Shown: in pieces, positions 25,844 to 37,706 of the stretch | Layout: each line of letters starts with the position of its first letter | Position numbering within the stretch: the stretch's first letter is position 1 | Origin: Cokeromyces recurvatus | Lineage: Eukaryota; Mucoromycota; Mucoromycetes; Mucorales; Mucoraceae | Assembly: GCF_025118155.1 (NCBI RefSeq) | Contig: NW_026251407.1 | Coordinates: 248,001 to 312,000, forward strand | Length of the DNA stretch: 64,000 bases | Direction of reading: 5' to 3' | The notes under the pieces: model-generated | What the model was told of the DNA's origin: nothing | What the model saw: only the letters and a program-made list of their open reading frames with translations | Database searches by the model: none | Position numbers and translations under genes: made by a program

Positions 25844-26633
25844 AGAATCTATAACAACAGTCAGTAAGTTTTTGTGTTCTTAATTGTCAATTTCAAACTT
25901 ACTGTAATATTTGTTGTCTAAGACATATAAGCGTCTGCTTCTGAGTTTTATCTCCGAATAGTTCTGCGATCAATAAGATATATCTTTATTCTTTTTTTCT
26001 CCCTGAGTTGTCGCCGTTCTTAGAAGCATAACGAATTATTATCACTGAAGTGAGCGACACATCAATATCAATTCTCAGTAAATATGTCTAGCTGCAACAA
26101 TATCAATTATTTATGAGTTACTATCATTATCGTTGTATAAGATCTTATTACATAACAATATTCAATATTATCAATGTATATATGATATGTATCACTCAAG
26201 AACAATTATGTAATTGAATACACCAGTCATAATCCTGTTTGAATTATGTATCTAATTATTATTATTAGTGCTCGAATATTCTATCAATGACTATTATTAA
26301 GACTAAAGTTATTATATACTATATTATTAAATAATACAAAGTAATGTTTCGGCTATTTTTTCATTATTAAAAACTTACAGAAACAACACTGCAATTTTTT
26401 TTTTTTTAAAAAAAAAAAGGGGAAGGTACCTAAAATTGTTTGCCGTAAGTTACAAAACCATAGTTCATCAATACATTTTACTGGAACATATTAGATAAAT
26501 ATTATTATGCGATGAATTATGTTGAAACAATGACTAGACTAGTAATAATAATCTTTACATAATAAATGCATTTTTTTTTTTTTGAAATAATTTTCTTCCC
26601 TGATTTTTTTTTTTTTTTTTTTTTGTTCCAGAC

Positions 26634-29453
26634 ATGCTTCGATGTGTCTTGAACAAAAGATTCTTACCAAGTCTAATTAAATCAAGAGCGTTTATTGCAA
26701 CACCCATTTTAAACAAACGTATTGTAAACGTCAAATTAAGTGAATTTAAAGTTAATAGATCGAAGCCAGAAAAATTAGATAAATTACCTGATCATGTAGA
26801 AATTTCAACTGGATCAATAGTTCTTGATACAGTACGTGCATATACAAAAAAGTACCCTCTTTGTGTACTCTTAGTTCAAGTGGGTGATTTTTACGAGGTA
26901 TTTCATTTTACTTTTTTTTTATTCACTAATGTACATTTTGTTGACTTACAGTATTAAAAAGCTTTATGAATCCCATGCCACTCTCTATGCGTCTCAATTA
27001 GATTTAAAACTGACTAAAAAATTAATTACTGCTAACACCGTTGTTGATTTTGCTGGTTTCCCTTCAAGATCATTAGATCGATATCTAGACATATTGGTCA
27101 ATAAACTTCAATGCAAAGTTGCTCTGTGTGAGCAATTAGGACCTGTGTCGAGAGAAGATAAATCAATCGTGGGCATGCAACGTCGAATCACAAGAATTAT
27201 TACACCAGGCACTGTCATCGAAGACCGATTTTTAGATTCAAATCAGTACAATTATCTTTTGTCTATTTTCCCAAATAAGGATTTTATAGGATTAGCTTGG
27301 GTTGATATATCTGTTGGAGAATTTATAATGCAGCGTACAACACTAGTGAATTTAAAAAATGATCTTGCTCGAATTGGGCCAAGAGAAGTTATTTTGCCAG
27401 AATCTATGCGTCCCTCCGATGCAGTATTAGAGCAAGGCTTAATAGATCAGGATGCCTATGATCCCATTACAAAAATGTTAGTGGCTGATTCTAGTATTGC
27501 CATAAGTTATGAGCCTGCTGAACATTATGATGCTTATAAGGCTGGACGAACTTTACACAGTATGTTTAAGAGATTTTCAGAGACAGCACCTAATTTTAGT
27601 AACGATGAATTAGCAGCAGGAATGGCATTAATACTATATGTTAATGAAACACATGTCGATAAAAAGCTAAAATGGCAAATGCCCATACAATTTAATATAA
27701 ATGAATCAGTACGTATTGACAGTGCAGCCATGACATCACTTGAATTATTGAAAAGTCTTCAAGGGAAAAGGATGGATAGTTTATTGGGTACTTTGGATCA
27801 TACATCAACAAGTGCTGGATCACGATTGTTGACACGTTGGATCACCTCTCCTTTAACCTCCATATCTGAGATCAGAAGACGTCTAGATATTGTAGAGTTT
27901 TTTACGAATGATATCTTTTTATTGAAGGATATACGTAGTCTGTTGCGTCAAAGTACAGATGCTCAAAGGGCACTTCAACGTTTAGCACTTAAACGAGGTC
28001 AACATTCTGATTTACTGGAGATTTTATATACCCTTGATGTAATTCAAAGCATTCATAGTAAATTAAAACTACCAGAGGCTTTGAAGGATTTTATGATAGA
28101 CATGGATCCTCATAGATCTATTTCATCCTATATTAAAGATGCCTTTGATTATGAGCAAATTCAATCTAAAGGAAATAATAAGGAATATGGATTTGTCAAC
28201 CATGCTTTCCATCCAGAGTTATCAAACCTTCATCATGAATTAAATCAATTAGAAACTAAAAGACTGAACTTACAAACCGAATTACGTGAACTATGCGGAA
28301 ATTCGCTTACATTACTCACAGAAGGCTCTCTTAAGCACATTATTGAAGTAAACGCGCGACAAGCACACAATATTCTTACTAGGTTTCCAAATGCAATACC
28401 ATTCAACCATACTAAAAGTAAACATCGTTTCCAAGTAGAAGAATGGACAGATATCTCTATTCGTTTAGAAAACATCCAATCGCAAATTATAGAAATAGAG
28501 AATAAAATTTTTACAGAAGTGGTTGATAGAGTATTGGATCATAGTACGACTATTTTACAAAGTTGCAGAAAGTTGGCACAATTAGACGTCCTTACCTGCT
28601 TTGCTCATATCGCTCATGAAAATAATTATGTTCGTCCTCGAATAACACAAACAAACCGAACTATGATTATGGGTGGTCGACATCCAGTTGTAGAAGCCAA
28701 CTTGGCAAGAAAAGGGCGAATGTTTGTTGCTAATGATTGTGATGTGCAAGAAAAGCAACGTATTTGGCTATTAACTGGTCCCAATATGGGTGGGAAAAGT
28801 ACCTTTTTGAGACAGTATGCAATTATTGTCTTGATGGCTCATATAGGATCCTTTGTTCCTGCTAATCGTGCATGGATAGGCGTGACAGATAGAATTTTTA
28901 GTCGGGTAGGCGCAGCTGATAACTTGGCGCAAAATCAATCTACTTTTATGGTTGAAATGTCTGAAGTTTCTACAATTCTTCAACAGGCAACAGAAAAGTC
29001 TACGGTTATTATGGATGAGGTTGGTAGAGGCACATCCACTAAAGATGGATTTTCATTAGCGTATGGTGTATTGGATTATCTACATAACCATATTAAATGC
29101 CGAACCTTATTTGCTACACATTATCATGAACTAGCTGATGCTACTTCAAATTTTAGTAACATCAAATGCTACCAAACCAGTCTTGAGGAGGATCAGGATG
29201 GCGGATTTCGATTAGATCATAAAGTTCAACCAGGTGTTTGTCGACAATCACACGGAATAAAGGTTGCTCGAATTGCAGGTATTTTTTTTTTTTTTTTTGT
29301 AGAAATATTTTTCATACCTTATGATTATGATTATTATTATTTTTCTTTTTGTTAGGTTTGCCAGATTATGTTATAAATAAAGCAAACGATATGTGGAATT
29401 CATTACAAGTTTCTCAGTCACTAATCTCATCTAGCAAATTCAAAGACAACTAA
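26634..29453 (+). CDS. MSH1: Mitochondrial MutS homologue Msh1
   Basis: Exons 26634-26897, 26962-29278 and 29356-29453 encode about 892 aa. The N-terminus (MLRCVLNKRFLPSLIKSRAF) is basic and hydroxylated, typical of a mitochondrial targeting peptide. The MutS mismatch-binding domain follows directly (VLLVQVGDFYELYE across the first splice). The ATPase domain has Walker A TGPNMGGKST near residue 690, the signature NQSTFMVEMSE, Walker B STVIMDEVGRGTST and the His switch FATHYHEL. The protein maintains mitochondrial DNA by mismatch and recombination surveillance. No C-terminal nuclease is fused, unlike plant MSH1. Its length is close to that of yeast Msh1. It is convergent with EMC1; stop codons are about 200 bp apart. 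Confidence 0.95.
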
Positions 29454-29655
29454 CTAGTATAGAAATAATAATAATGATAATAATAAAAAAAATGTAAATA
29501 ATTTACGAATGTAAATAATAAAAGTACATAAATAGCTAATCAATAAAAAGACATGGATTTCTTATACATATTAGAAGCTTTATTGTGGCTGTATAAATAG
29601 ATGTATATATAAAATAAAAGAATGCTCTAACTTTAAGTTTTACATATACTGTCAT

Positions 29656-32600
29656 CTATTTCCATAAAGCATTTACTCGCTTCCTACGCACCATAGGTCC
29701 AGTAATCCAGATACCAACAATTAGACCAATAATAGTTAATAAAAGTTGAACTTTAGAGAAATCTTCTGAAAGAACATCAAATTGTCTACTTGGTGAGGAA
29801 CGTGTAAAGAAAGTATCAAGACCATATGCAAATACAAGTGATGTTGATTCCAATAAGGAAGGGCTTGTAATAATAGTTTGAATACCAGCAACATCTAACC
29901 CGTATGTCAAAAAGAGACGCTTGTCATCTGGAATAGGGCCATAGGGAAACAATTGCTCTTCTTGATCTTCTTTAGTGGGCTTTTCGGTGGGACGGCGAGG
30001 ATCAAATAATCTTTTATTAACTGCCATTATTTGATGAGAAAGTAAACCAAAAAGAATGTTTTTTGTCGAAATACCGTTTCTAGTCGTCGTGACTCCCATA
30101 GTAGTAATAGGGTAAGGGAAAGCAAAAGACGAAGAAAGAACATGAGGCTGGACATTATCAAAAGAGGAGAAATTAGTACTATTCAAGAAAAATATATATA
30201 CAAATGTATATAAATATTAGTATTCTATCTTTCAAAAACTATATAAATATATATGCATATACATATACGTATATACCTTTCAATACGCATATTTTCATGC
30301 GCTCCTTCAAAGAGCTCCAGAACAACTGTTCGATAACCTCTTCCTTTAATATCATTACTCCAAAAGTGATAGACAAACCAATTTTCAGATTGTAAAATAT
30401 GTACATCATTATTTTCAATATCTACATTTTCATGAATAGTTTCATGTAAAATTGATCCCTTTATAGAATCCATAATGCGAATCTTGATATATTTTTTTTC
30501 GTTATCCTTAGTAACCATAGCAAACATATGAGGATTTAAATATTTGTAAAGCACATTTCTGTTACCAAGAGCACGTCCTAAGGAAGCAACCTTTTCATAA
30601 GGCTGGGAATGACTTAATGTAACAGGACTTTCATTTTCTGGTAAATAAAAGTTCCAGAGAGGATTAGCTCGTAAGCTGCCTCTATAGCCCTCAGTCACCT
30701 TAAAGCCTTGCATATTACCATGGCTGTCTTTGTAGGAAAAATAATAATTGGGAAGAAACTCGTTGGTGAATCGTTGACGAGCAGCGTGTGTATCAGGATA
30801 AATATAGACACGTCCAGAACCAGCTTCGTAAATAGCCAAAATATGAGTCCGTTCTTCAGGATCTTCAATTGGCAAACGCATCACTTTATCAACGCCAATA
30901 TTAGTAAGTATAATAGGCTCAAAGAATTCAGCAGCTTCGTGAATAGTTGAAATATAATTGTCGCCCGTTAAAGCATTTAAACGAACAAAACCGGTTGCCT
31001 CTCCACCCAAGGCATCATATGTAGAACCAATAGCAACAATGATAGGTGGCATTTTGATAGAAGCAGCACGAACAATATGAAGCTCATTAAATGAAAAATT
31101 TTCAATATATCTGCTCCAAACAATTTTACCATTATGAGTTGTGTCTTGAGCAATAATCTTACCACTCTTGGTAACAGAAATTAGTAGTTTACGCAATCCA
31201 AAATTGTCACGATAAAGCAATTCAGGTTGTGTTTCGTTCAACCAACAAGATTGTGCCTCCAGATTTGAAATTTTATTACTGTTATCTTTCAAAGTAGAAC
31301 TAGTCATACCAACAAAATGCGAAATAATCCAATTAGGTAATTTTCGAAGTGCAAGTGTATGTGTAGTAAGACGGCGGACATAACGTGAAAGAGGTTTCTC
31401 TGCTGCTTGTTCAATAGTTGTTTCATCGAGTTCATCAGCCATTTGTGTCCACATCTTTTGTTCAGGAAGATCTAAAAACTTTGAATCAGTAATCGCACTC
31501 AAAGACTCTTCACGTGACCAAACAATGGATGATTCGTTATACAAAAATACTGAAGACCCTTCAGTAACAACAAAAAGACGGAAAGGCTCAAGATTAACTA
31601 ATTTAATATAGTTGATTTCACCCGATAAGGTAACATCATGTTGAATCTTTATATCTTTTGCTTCCGATGAAAGATGTACAATAGATTCTTTAGGCGTTGA
31701 TCTAACAGTATAAGCAATTAAATTTTTGAATGTATCAAAGCTTACAAATGATTCCTGAACAATAAATATAATATGAATAAAATGATACATACATATTTAC
31801 ATAAAACAGATACATTTACCTGTTCTCCAAAGTATGTACCCAACGATAATGCTTCATCTTTAATATAGACGAGAACAGAGGCACTTGTAGTTCTGCTTTC
31901 TTCTTCTTCTTCGTATTCTGCTGTAAGAATAAAAGATTTAAACTTAGGATCCTCACTATTGCCCAAAAGACTTATTCTAGATGGAACGAATTTATCAGCA
32001 GTTGGAAGTAAACTAACTAAAGATTTGATTGAGGTACTTTTAATGTCTATTTTATCGATATTTGTCCATTTAAGTAAATCGTTTTCTGTCCAAAAAAGAT
32101 AATCTCCAATATACGAAATAGCTTCATATGTCGTAGTACAAGGAATTTTAGTAGTTGATGTTGCGTCTCCTGTTTCACTATCAATAGTATGAATTACAAA
32201 AAAAGGGGATTCTTCATTATCGTCCGGTTCAACAATGATATAAATCGAATTTCCTCTATGGATAAGCTTCAAACGTTCCCAAATCTGACTATTTCAACTA
32301 TAGTTAGTAACACACACACACACAGATATATATACATATATAGTGTATATTCTGTTAACATACTCTGGATTTGTTTTTCTAGTCCAATGCCAAACCTCTT
32401 CACCATTATTTGATAGCTTAATCAACTTGGTTCTTCCTACAAAGACAGCTACTTGACCATCATTCAATATAACTGGACTTGTACTTCCAAAGTACTCTTC
32501 CTTTGGTAAAGTGTATTCCCACATTAATTGTCCATTTGTTTTATTCCAAAACTGAGCACGTTCTGGATTGCTAGAAACAGTGAAGATACCTTTTTACCCA

Positions 32601-33067
32601 AAAATCAACCCATTGTTGCAGAATTTCTATTGAGGAAAAAAAAAAGCTTACCTGCTTCCGAAGCTACAACATGATCTAATTCATTTTCAAGTACTTGTCT
32701 CCATTCTACAGAGTATATAAATAAATAATATATCAGATGAGTTGAAATTTTTAAACAAGATTCTACTTTACCAATAGCTCCGTTATTTATTTCAAGAGCT
32801 GCAATGACATTCTGTTCTGAATAAACTGCAATGTGATTATCATCAATTTTAAATGCTTCACGAGGATGGCCTACCCATTTATGGTGCCTTAAAAGGATAA
32901 GTATATTTAGTGAGAACGCGTATTATTTTGATTAATACTTTTGCTATCATTACTATTTACCAATCATATGTACCAGCCTCATTTTCATAAATGGCTATTA
33001 CTGGAATTATAATATAAAGTAATCCCAATAATATCAGGTTTAGACCACATTTTGTGATCGAAAACAT
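29656..33067 (-). CDS. EMC1: ER membrane protein complex subunit 1
   Basis: Seven exons, 33067-32961, 32887-32772, 32705-32652, 32589-32364, 32288-31820, 31754-30277 and 30178-29656, give about 990 aa, close to the metazoan EMC1 length. EMC1 is the large lumenal scaffold of the EMC insertase, which inserts tail-anchored and multi-pass proteins into the ER membrane. The N-terminus from ATG 33067 is a clear signal peptide (MFSITKCGLNLILLGLLY), followed by a beta-propeller start (YDWHHKWVGHP). The C-terminal exon ends in one transmembrane helix (LLLTIIGLIVGIWITGPMV) and a short basic tail (RRKRVNALWK), as in family members. An in-frame ATG at 33151 would add 28 residues before the signal peptide and is less likely. 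All introns are 62-98 nt with canonical ends. Confidence 0.93.
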
Positions 33068-33170
33068 GTTTTGTAAAAATTGAACAGTTAAAAGAAATAA
33101 AAATAAAAGGATATTATTTGTATACAACGTTGTAATAACGGATTTTACCATAAAATTGGACTATGTTAAT
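33068..33170. promoter_or_regulatory. EMC1 5' flank
   Basis: Only about 100 bp of ordinary sequence separate the EMC1 start codon from the left inverted repeat of the adjacent element, so the element lies within or just upstream of the EMC1 promoter. Confidence 0.4.
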
Positions 33171-36100
33171 TTTTTTCTGGACGAATCAAAATTACTCTCC
33201 AGACATCATTCTCACTTTTTTTGGACAAAATAAAAATGTAAATCAGACAGTTTTTTTAGATGAATGAAAAAAAAAAATCTATCGGCTCAGGATTTATGTA
33301 TTTTATTGGTTTATGAATGATAATACAAAGGCCTTCATTACAGGCTAGAGATTACTATAGTATATATTATAGTTAGTATTTAGAAGTTTACTAGGTTGAG
33401 GAAGCTTATCGTAAAGTATCAAGATAAGTATATAGCGTAGCAATAATTAATTCTATATACTGTAGTGGGCTTCAAGCAAACACATTACAGATACATAACA
33501 TCAAAATACTTACTAAGCAGATACATAATTAAGCCTCATAAACCCATAAGAATTTTATATTGCTACGTATTACCTTTGACATGTACTTATTTCCAAGCAT
33601 CTGCTGTGATAAAGGTTACTGAATATGAAATGAATAACGGTTATAGTGTTATAAAGATATAACTTATAGACCCAATTACTTAAGACACCAGGAGTTTGCC
33701 ATTTTAGAAAGAGTGCACAGTCTATATCAACTTCCCTAAGTTTGAAAAGCTACCTTGGAAAGCTTAAAAAGGAATGTGAGCTACTGCAGGAAATAAATAG
33801 ACAAATACATACTATCAAGTGATTCAGGATTCAGAATCGAAAGTACCAAAAACACAAAGGTGCGGAGTATTCCTAATTGAAAGTAGCTACGTTTATTAGC
33901 AAAAAGTGCTAAAAAAAGCCCATATATTATTGATGTTTGAGAGAATGCCTTGAAAGACAGTAAATATTAGAGATAGAATGATATGCGTATTTGCTTTACA
34001 CTTTATATTAATGATTTTTAAGTTAATAAACAAAAGAATAAATTGCCTAAAACGTCAAATTCAGCTATAGCTTTTCAATCTGTTTTGCTTCAAGAATAAC
34101 AGATTAGAAGAGGGAATTACACAAAAGTCTGTAAGAATCACTATAGCTAATAATATTATTTATATAATTAGATAGTAAAGTTGTGCATAGATTAGTTTCA
34201 TAATATATGGTTTATTATACCAATATCATGTGTATATTTTGATGTTATTCATTTCTGGCTGTTTTATCTGCATAATCATGTATTCTTATGTAATATCAAT
34301 GATCCAATGTGTTTATTAAGCTTTTCATTTTATTATATATCTTCAATTACAGCATTATCACAAAAGTGATTGATTTACAATTAGATAATTACTTTTTTCT
34401 TTGACTATAAATAAAACTCTGTGAACAAGTTTATATCTTTTCCTCTTATCTTTTTCTCTGCTTGGTATTAAAAAAGCATGTACAAAGCGATAATACTGAA
34501 TAAAATTCGTTCTGTCAAAGAAAAAAAAAGAGCATCAGGCGAAGGTAAACATATATTTTCTGCCATCATAATCAAAGGGTATTGTGATGTGTTGTGCTAA
34601 CACGTTTTTTTAATTAAGTTGAAGGTTCTGCATCTACTCATGTTTGTAAAGACTGAAACAAAGCTGATCAGTTCTCCAAAGTATACTTTAAGTGTAAACT
34701 ATGCAAGGAAGGTAGTACTGATAATGGTAAGTTATCATATTGCATGATTTTTTAAGTTTTGCTTAGCTAACATTCTCTGACCACAAAGTCGTAACTTCAG
34801 ATAAAAAAAGAGGAAACAAAGCTGCAATATCAAACGAGATAAAAAAGCTGAAAAAAAGAAGAAGAATAACTACTATTACTAACAGCATGGACAAGTGTAA
34901 GAATTGCGATAAAACCGAACGTAAATCAGCAAGATTACCCAACTGCGAGAACCATATCCTTAGCAAACAGGAAGTATTTCACAAGAACCTTGGCCAAAGA
35001 TATCAGACATTTGCCAGAAAGCTTCCCCTAGATAAATGTGTAACAATTCAGCACCTGAACAATTTAAAGTCTTAGATCATCGCTGCTAGCGGAGATGTGA
35101 GAAGTATAGTGGTTCGTGCTCAGATATTTACAAATTAATATATTACACTTCGCTCTCAACAAGCAGATGATAACGATATCCCACATTGTATTTTTACACA
35201 ACAATTTTGGTATTCTCTCTGTCAATTAGTTACTGCAAAAAGAGTTATAAACAGTACAAACTTGCCAACAAACATAATCAAAGTTTGGGATATATTCAAA
35301 TCCTCCTATTGTTGTGGTTTAGGTAAGTTTAAGAATTAAAATATAAATAAAAGAAGTAAAAGAGAAATAAAATAAAACAAACAGAAGAAGTACGTTGAGA
35401 CTTGTCAATAAGTTTATTAAGATAAAATGAATTAATTCAATTCAAAGTAGTATTGTTCTTAGTATTACAAAATAAGGGCTAATAATGTAAGAGTATTTAT
35501 ATATTTTGTGAATAAGGATGATGAGTAATAAGAAGATAAAAATATAACAAATTGTATTTGATAATACAATTATAGAATGATTACTAAGAGTTATTATAGA
35601 TATAGATTCATATCTTTTGTATATAACTAATAGGTGTACTCTGAGTGGAATCAATTATTACGCGTATTTGTATTATTCTTAGTTTACCCCAGTTTAACTT
35701 ATATAAAGTTATTTTTATACATTTATATTCAGCAGAACAATAATAAAAGAAATTATATTTTTAGATGTAAGACTTTTATTAATTATTTTTCTATACAAGA
35801 GTAAATATACTTAATATGACTGTAGACAGAATTATCACAGAAGTGCATTATATGTTCTATTATGACTATTTTTCTTATTGAATTAAGTTATAAATCTTAC
35901 AACCATGACATGGTTTGTTACTATTAACTTAGTTATAAAGACGACTACAATCATAACACTTGTCTTCTGTTCATTTTTCTTTTCTTGTCTTTTTGCTAAT
36001 CAAAACAATAATAACATAATTTATATTTGACATAATAATATATTTTTTATACAACATTATTGGGTAATGAATATTCACATTTATGTTTTATTATATCTTT

Positions 36101-36535
36101 ATGATGTTATGTACAAATACAACAATTTATCCAAATCATATTTCTATTAATATCACTTATCTTGCAAAACATATAAACAGCCCTTGTCATTTTTCCATAT
36201 TATTTTCTTCTTGTATAATTTTTGTATTATTTTTTCTTCAATAAACTATATCGATTTTTCACTGGCTTGTCTTTTTTGTTTTCTCTTTCCTATACGTTTA
36301 GACTCGAAACACTCTTTCCTTATCTTTTGCACATAAAACAACAATCATAATAATAAACACGCTTTCCTTAACGGGATTCAGATAGCATTACAGGTAAACG
36401 TCTAAATATTGTATATAAATCTTTATTCGTCTAAAATTCGAATTTTCTCGGAATTTTTTGTCTGATTTACATTTTATTTCGTCCAAAAAGGATAAAAAAC
36501 ACGTTTGAAAATTAATTTTGAATTGTCCACAAATA
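33171..36535. mobile_element. Degenerate 3.4 kb element with long imperfect inverted termini
   Basis: The left end (33171-33270) and the reverse complement of the right end (36535-36421) share about 100 bp of imperfect similarity. The best core is TTGGACAAAATAAAAATG and AAATCAGACA at 33222-33250, against 36487-36459 (one substitution and one A-run length change). The interior is AT-rich. It contains plus-strand exon-like remnants at 34485-34725 and 34887-35330, with paired cysteines and a conserved-looking stretch (DIPHCIFTQQFWYSLCQL), all interrupted by stops. I cannot place it in a named transposon family. The right terminus ends about 29 bp before a tRNA-Gln. The inverted termini are seen; mobility and family are inferred. 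Confidence 0.55.
34485..35330 (+). pseudogene. Decayed cysteine-pair protein inside the inverted-repeat element
   Basis: An exon-like frame at about 34620-34725 reads THVCKD, a TGA stop, NKADQF and then FKCKLCKEG, followed by GTAAGT. The TGA lies exactly where a second Cys would complete a C-x2-C pair, so the ancestor probably had a C-x2-C plus C-x2-C zinc ribbon. A second piece at 34887-35072 starts MDKCKNCDKTERKSARLPNC. A third, at about 35150-35320, reads DIPHCIFTQQFWYSLCQL and ends before a GTAAG. Stops and a frame change separate the pieces. This probably is the element's own protein, a zinc-binding DNA-recognition type, now dead. No catalytic triad is identifiable. Confidence 0.4.
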
Positions 36536-36563
36536 AAACCAATATCATCCAATCAAATCAAAG

Positions 36564-36634
36564 GGTTCCATGGTGTAATGGTTATCATATCGGTCTTTGA
36601 ATCCGGTGATCCGAGTTCGATTCTCGGTGGGACC
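36564..36634 (+). tRNA. tRNA-Gln (anticodon TTG)
   Basis: A 71-nt cloverleaf matches eukaryotic tRNA-Gln: acceptor GGTTCCA pairs with TGGGACC (one T-G wobble), the anticodon loop is CTTTGAA (anticodon TTG, reading CAA), and the T arm CCGAG/CTCGG with TTCGATT is perfect. The A box (TGGTGTAATGG) and B box (GTTCGATTC) are intact, and a TTTT pol III terminator follows about 20 nt downstream (36652-36655). Two stem positions are mismatched: T-T at the bottom of the anticodon stem and T-T in the D stem. It may therefore be a slightly degenerate copy. The right end of the inverted-repeat element lies about 29 bp upstream. Confidence 0.88.
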
Positions 36635-36749
36635 TTCTCATCCAATAACAGCTTTTCTTTTGGTACTCCTTTCCGCTATATTTAACAATTTATTTTTTGT
36701 AACGTGAGAGACCTCTTCTAACATGGTAAAATACAAACAATCACTTTAT

Positions 36750-37078
36750 TAAAAAATAAGCCCAAGCCAACATCATTGTATCAACATTCCCAGAATCATT
36801 TCTTGGCAGACCCGCAATCAACCTGTCCCGAATCAAGAGCAAGTCAGTCATCTTATTTTTGTCTTATTAAACAATAAACGAAAATTTCACTGCAACAAAT
36901 GCAAAACACTAACCTCTTTCGACCATAAAGGATTTGAGAACAAGCACCCCCATATCCCAATTTTCAAATGTGCACAATGTCACCAAACAATGGGGGCATC
37001 CGATTTTTGTCAATACTTTATTCACCATTCAGAAGCTACCAAAAAACAAATTCTCGGAAACCCCTGTGATGGAACGTA
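36750..37078 (+). pseudogene. Frameshifted fragment of a cysteine-pair protein
   Basis: From 36876 a frame reads FHCNKCKTLTSFDHKGF, then FKCAQCHQTMGASDF and IHH, ending at TAA 37076-37078. This gives two C-x2-C pairs about 27 residues apart plus His residues, like a zinc ribbon. The sequence just upstream (about 36756-36872) looks coding in a different frame (SLYQHSQNHFLAD), implying a frameshift. There is no start codon or splice context. It is probably a relic of a repeat-encoded DNA-binding protein; the same paired-cysteine style occurs in the element immediately upstream of the tRNA. Confidence 0.4.
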
Positions 37079-37118
37079 ATATAATAAAGGAAAATAAAGA
37101 TAAAAGAAAAGTAAAAAG

Positions 37119-37706
37119 AGAAAGAGAACAAAAGAAAGTATAGTTTGGGACTGTGTTTATTCAATGAAAAGAAGAATGAAATAAAAATGAAAATAAAAGA
37201 ATTAAAGGTTGAAAATTATTTTGTGTATACACAACTGCTTGTATTTATATTAATGAGTCCTGAATCAAAGAAGTAAAAATAGCTGTCAAAGAACATGAGT
37301 CATGAAACAGTGTTAGTATTCGGATATACATTGTGCTGATTCAAAATGCTGATCTATGGATTATCTACTGGGTGTTATAATGATCTGATTGAGGCTTTAA
37401 ACAAAAACTTTATTGTTTGATCTGAGCACAGGTTCCTGATATTTTTGTATTTTATTTTATTGGATCAAAGACGACCTGAATCCTTTGTCAAGGTTATAAA
37501 AATAAATATTTAGAAATGATACGATATCTTACTTAGTTGACACATTTAGATAACTGGATGTCCCTAAGTTTTATATTATTTACAAGATGTTATATACAGA
37601 GTTTTATTATATATTCAGGCTCATAGTTTATCCTTTATTATGTAACTCATCTACTATAATATTGTTTATGCTTATATCCAGAGCTTATTCTATAACAAAT
37701 ATCATA
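37119..37706. repeat. Dispersed repeat, copy A
   Basis: About 580 bp closely resembling 43975-44525 in direct orientation. Shared landmarks are TTTATTCAATG, ATGAAACAGTG, GATATACATT, TCAAAGACGACCTAA-like and ATGCTTATATCCAGAGCTTA. Copies diverge by roughly 15 percent by eye with small indels. No coding capacity. It could be a solo LTR or a non-autonomous element. Confidence 0.7.

Larger units (their letters stand above)
24200..26633. other. Repeat-rich interval between the WD40 gene and MSH1
   Basis: Contains a truncated Tc1/mariner copy (24320-24790) and a recombinase-like fragment (25478-25843), each listed separately. A plus-strand open frame at 24835-25170 has no recognisable motif; its first part overlaps sequence that still resembles transposon on the other strand. 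From 25950 to 26620 the DNA is AT-rich without coding signal, apart from the MSH1 promoter at the end and a T/A palindromic run at 26397-26418. Confidence 0.5.

Noticed and set aside
24200..26633. A TnpB/Fanzor nuclease partner for the recombinase-like fragment
   Set aside because: I looked for RuvC-like motifs and a zinc finger on both strands and saw none.
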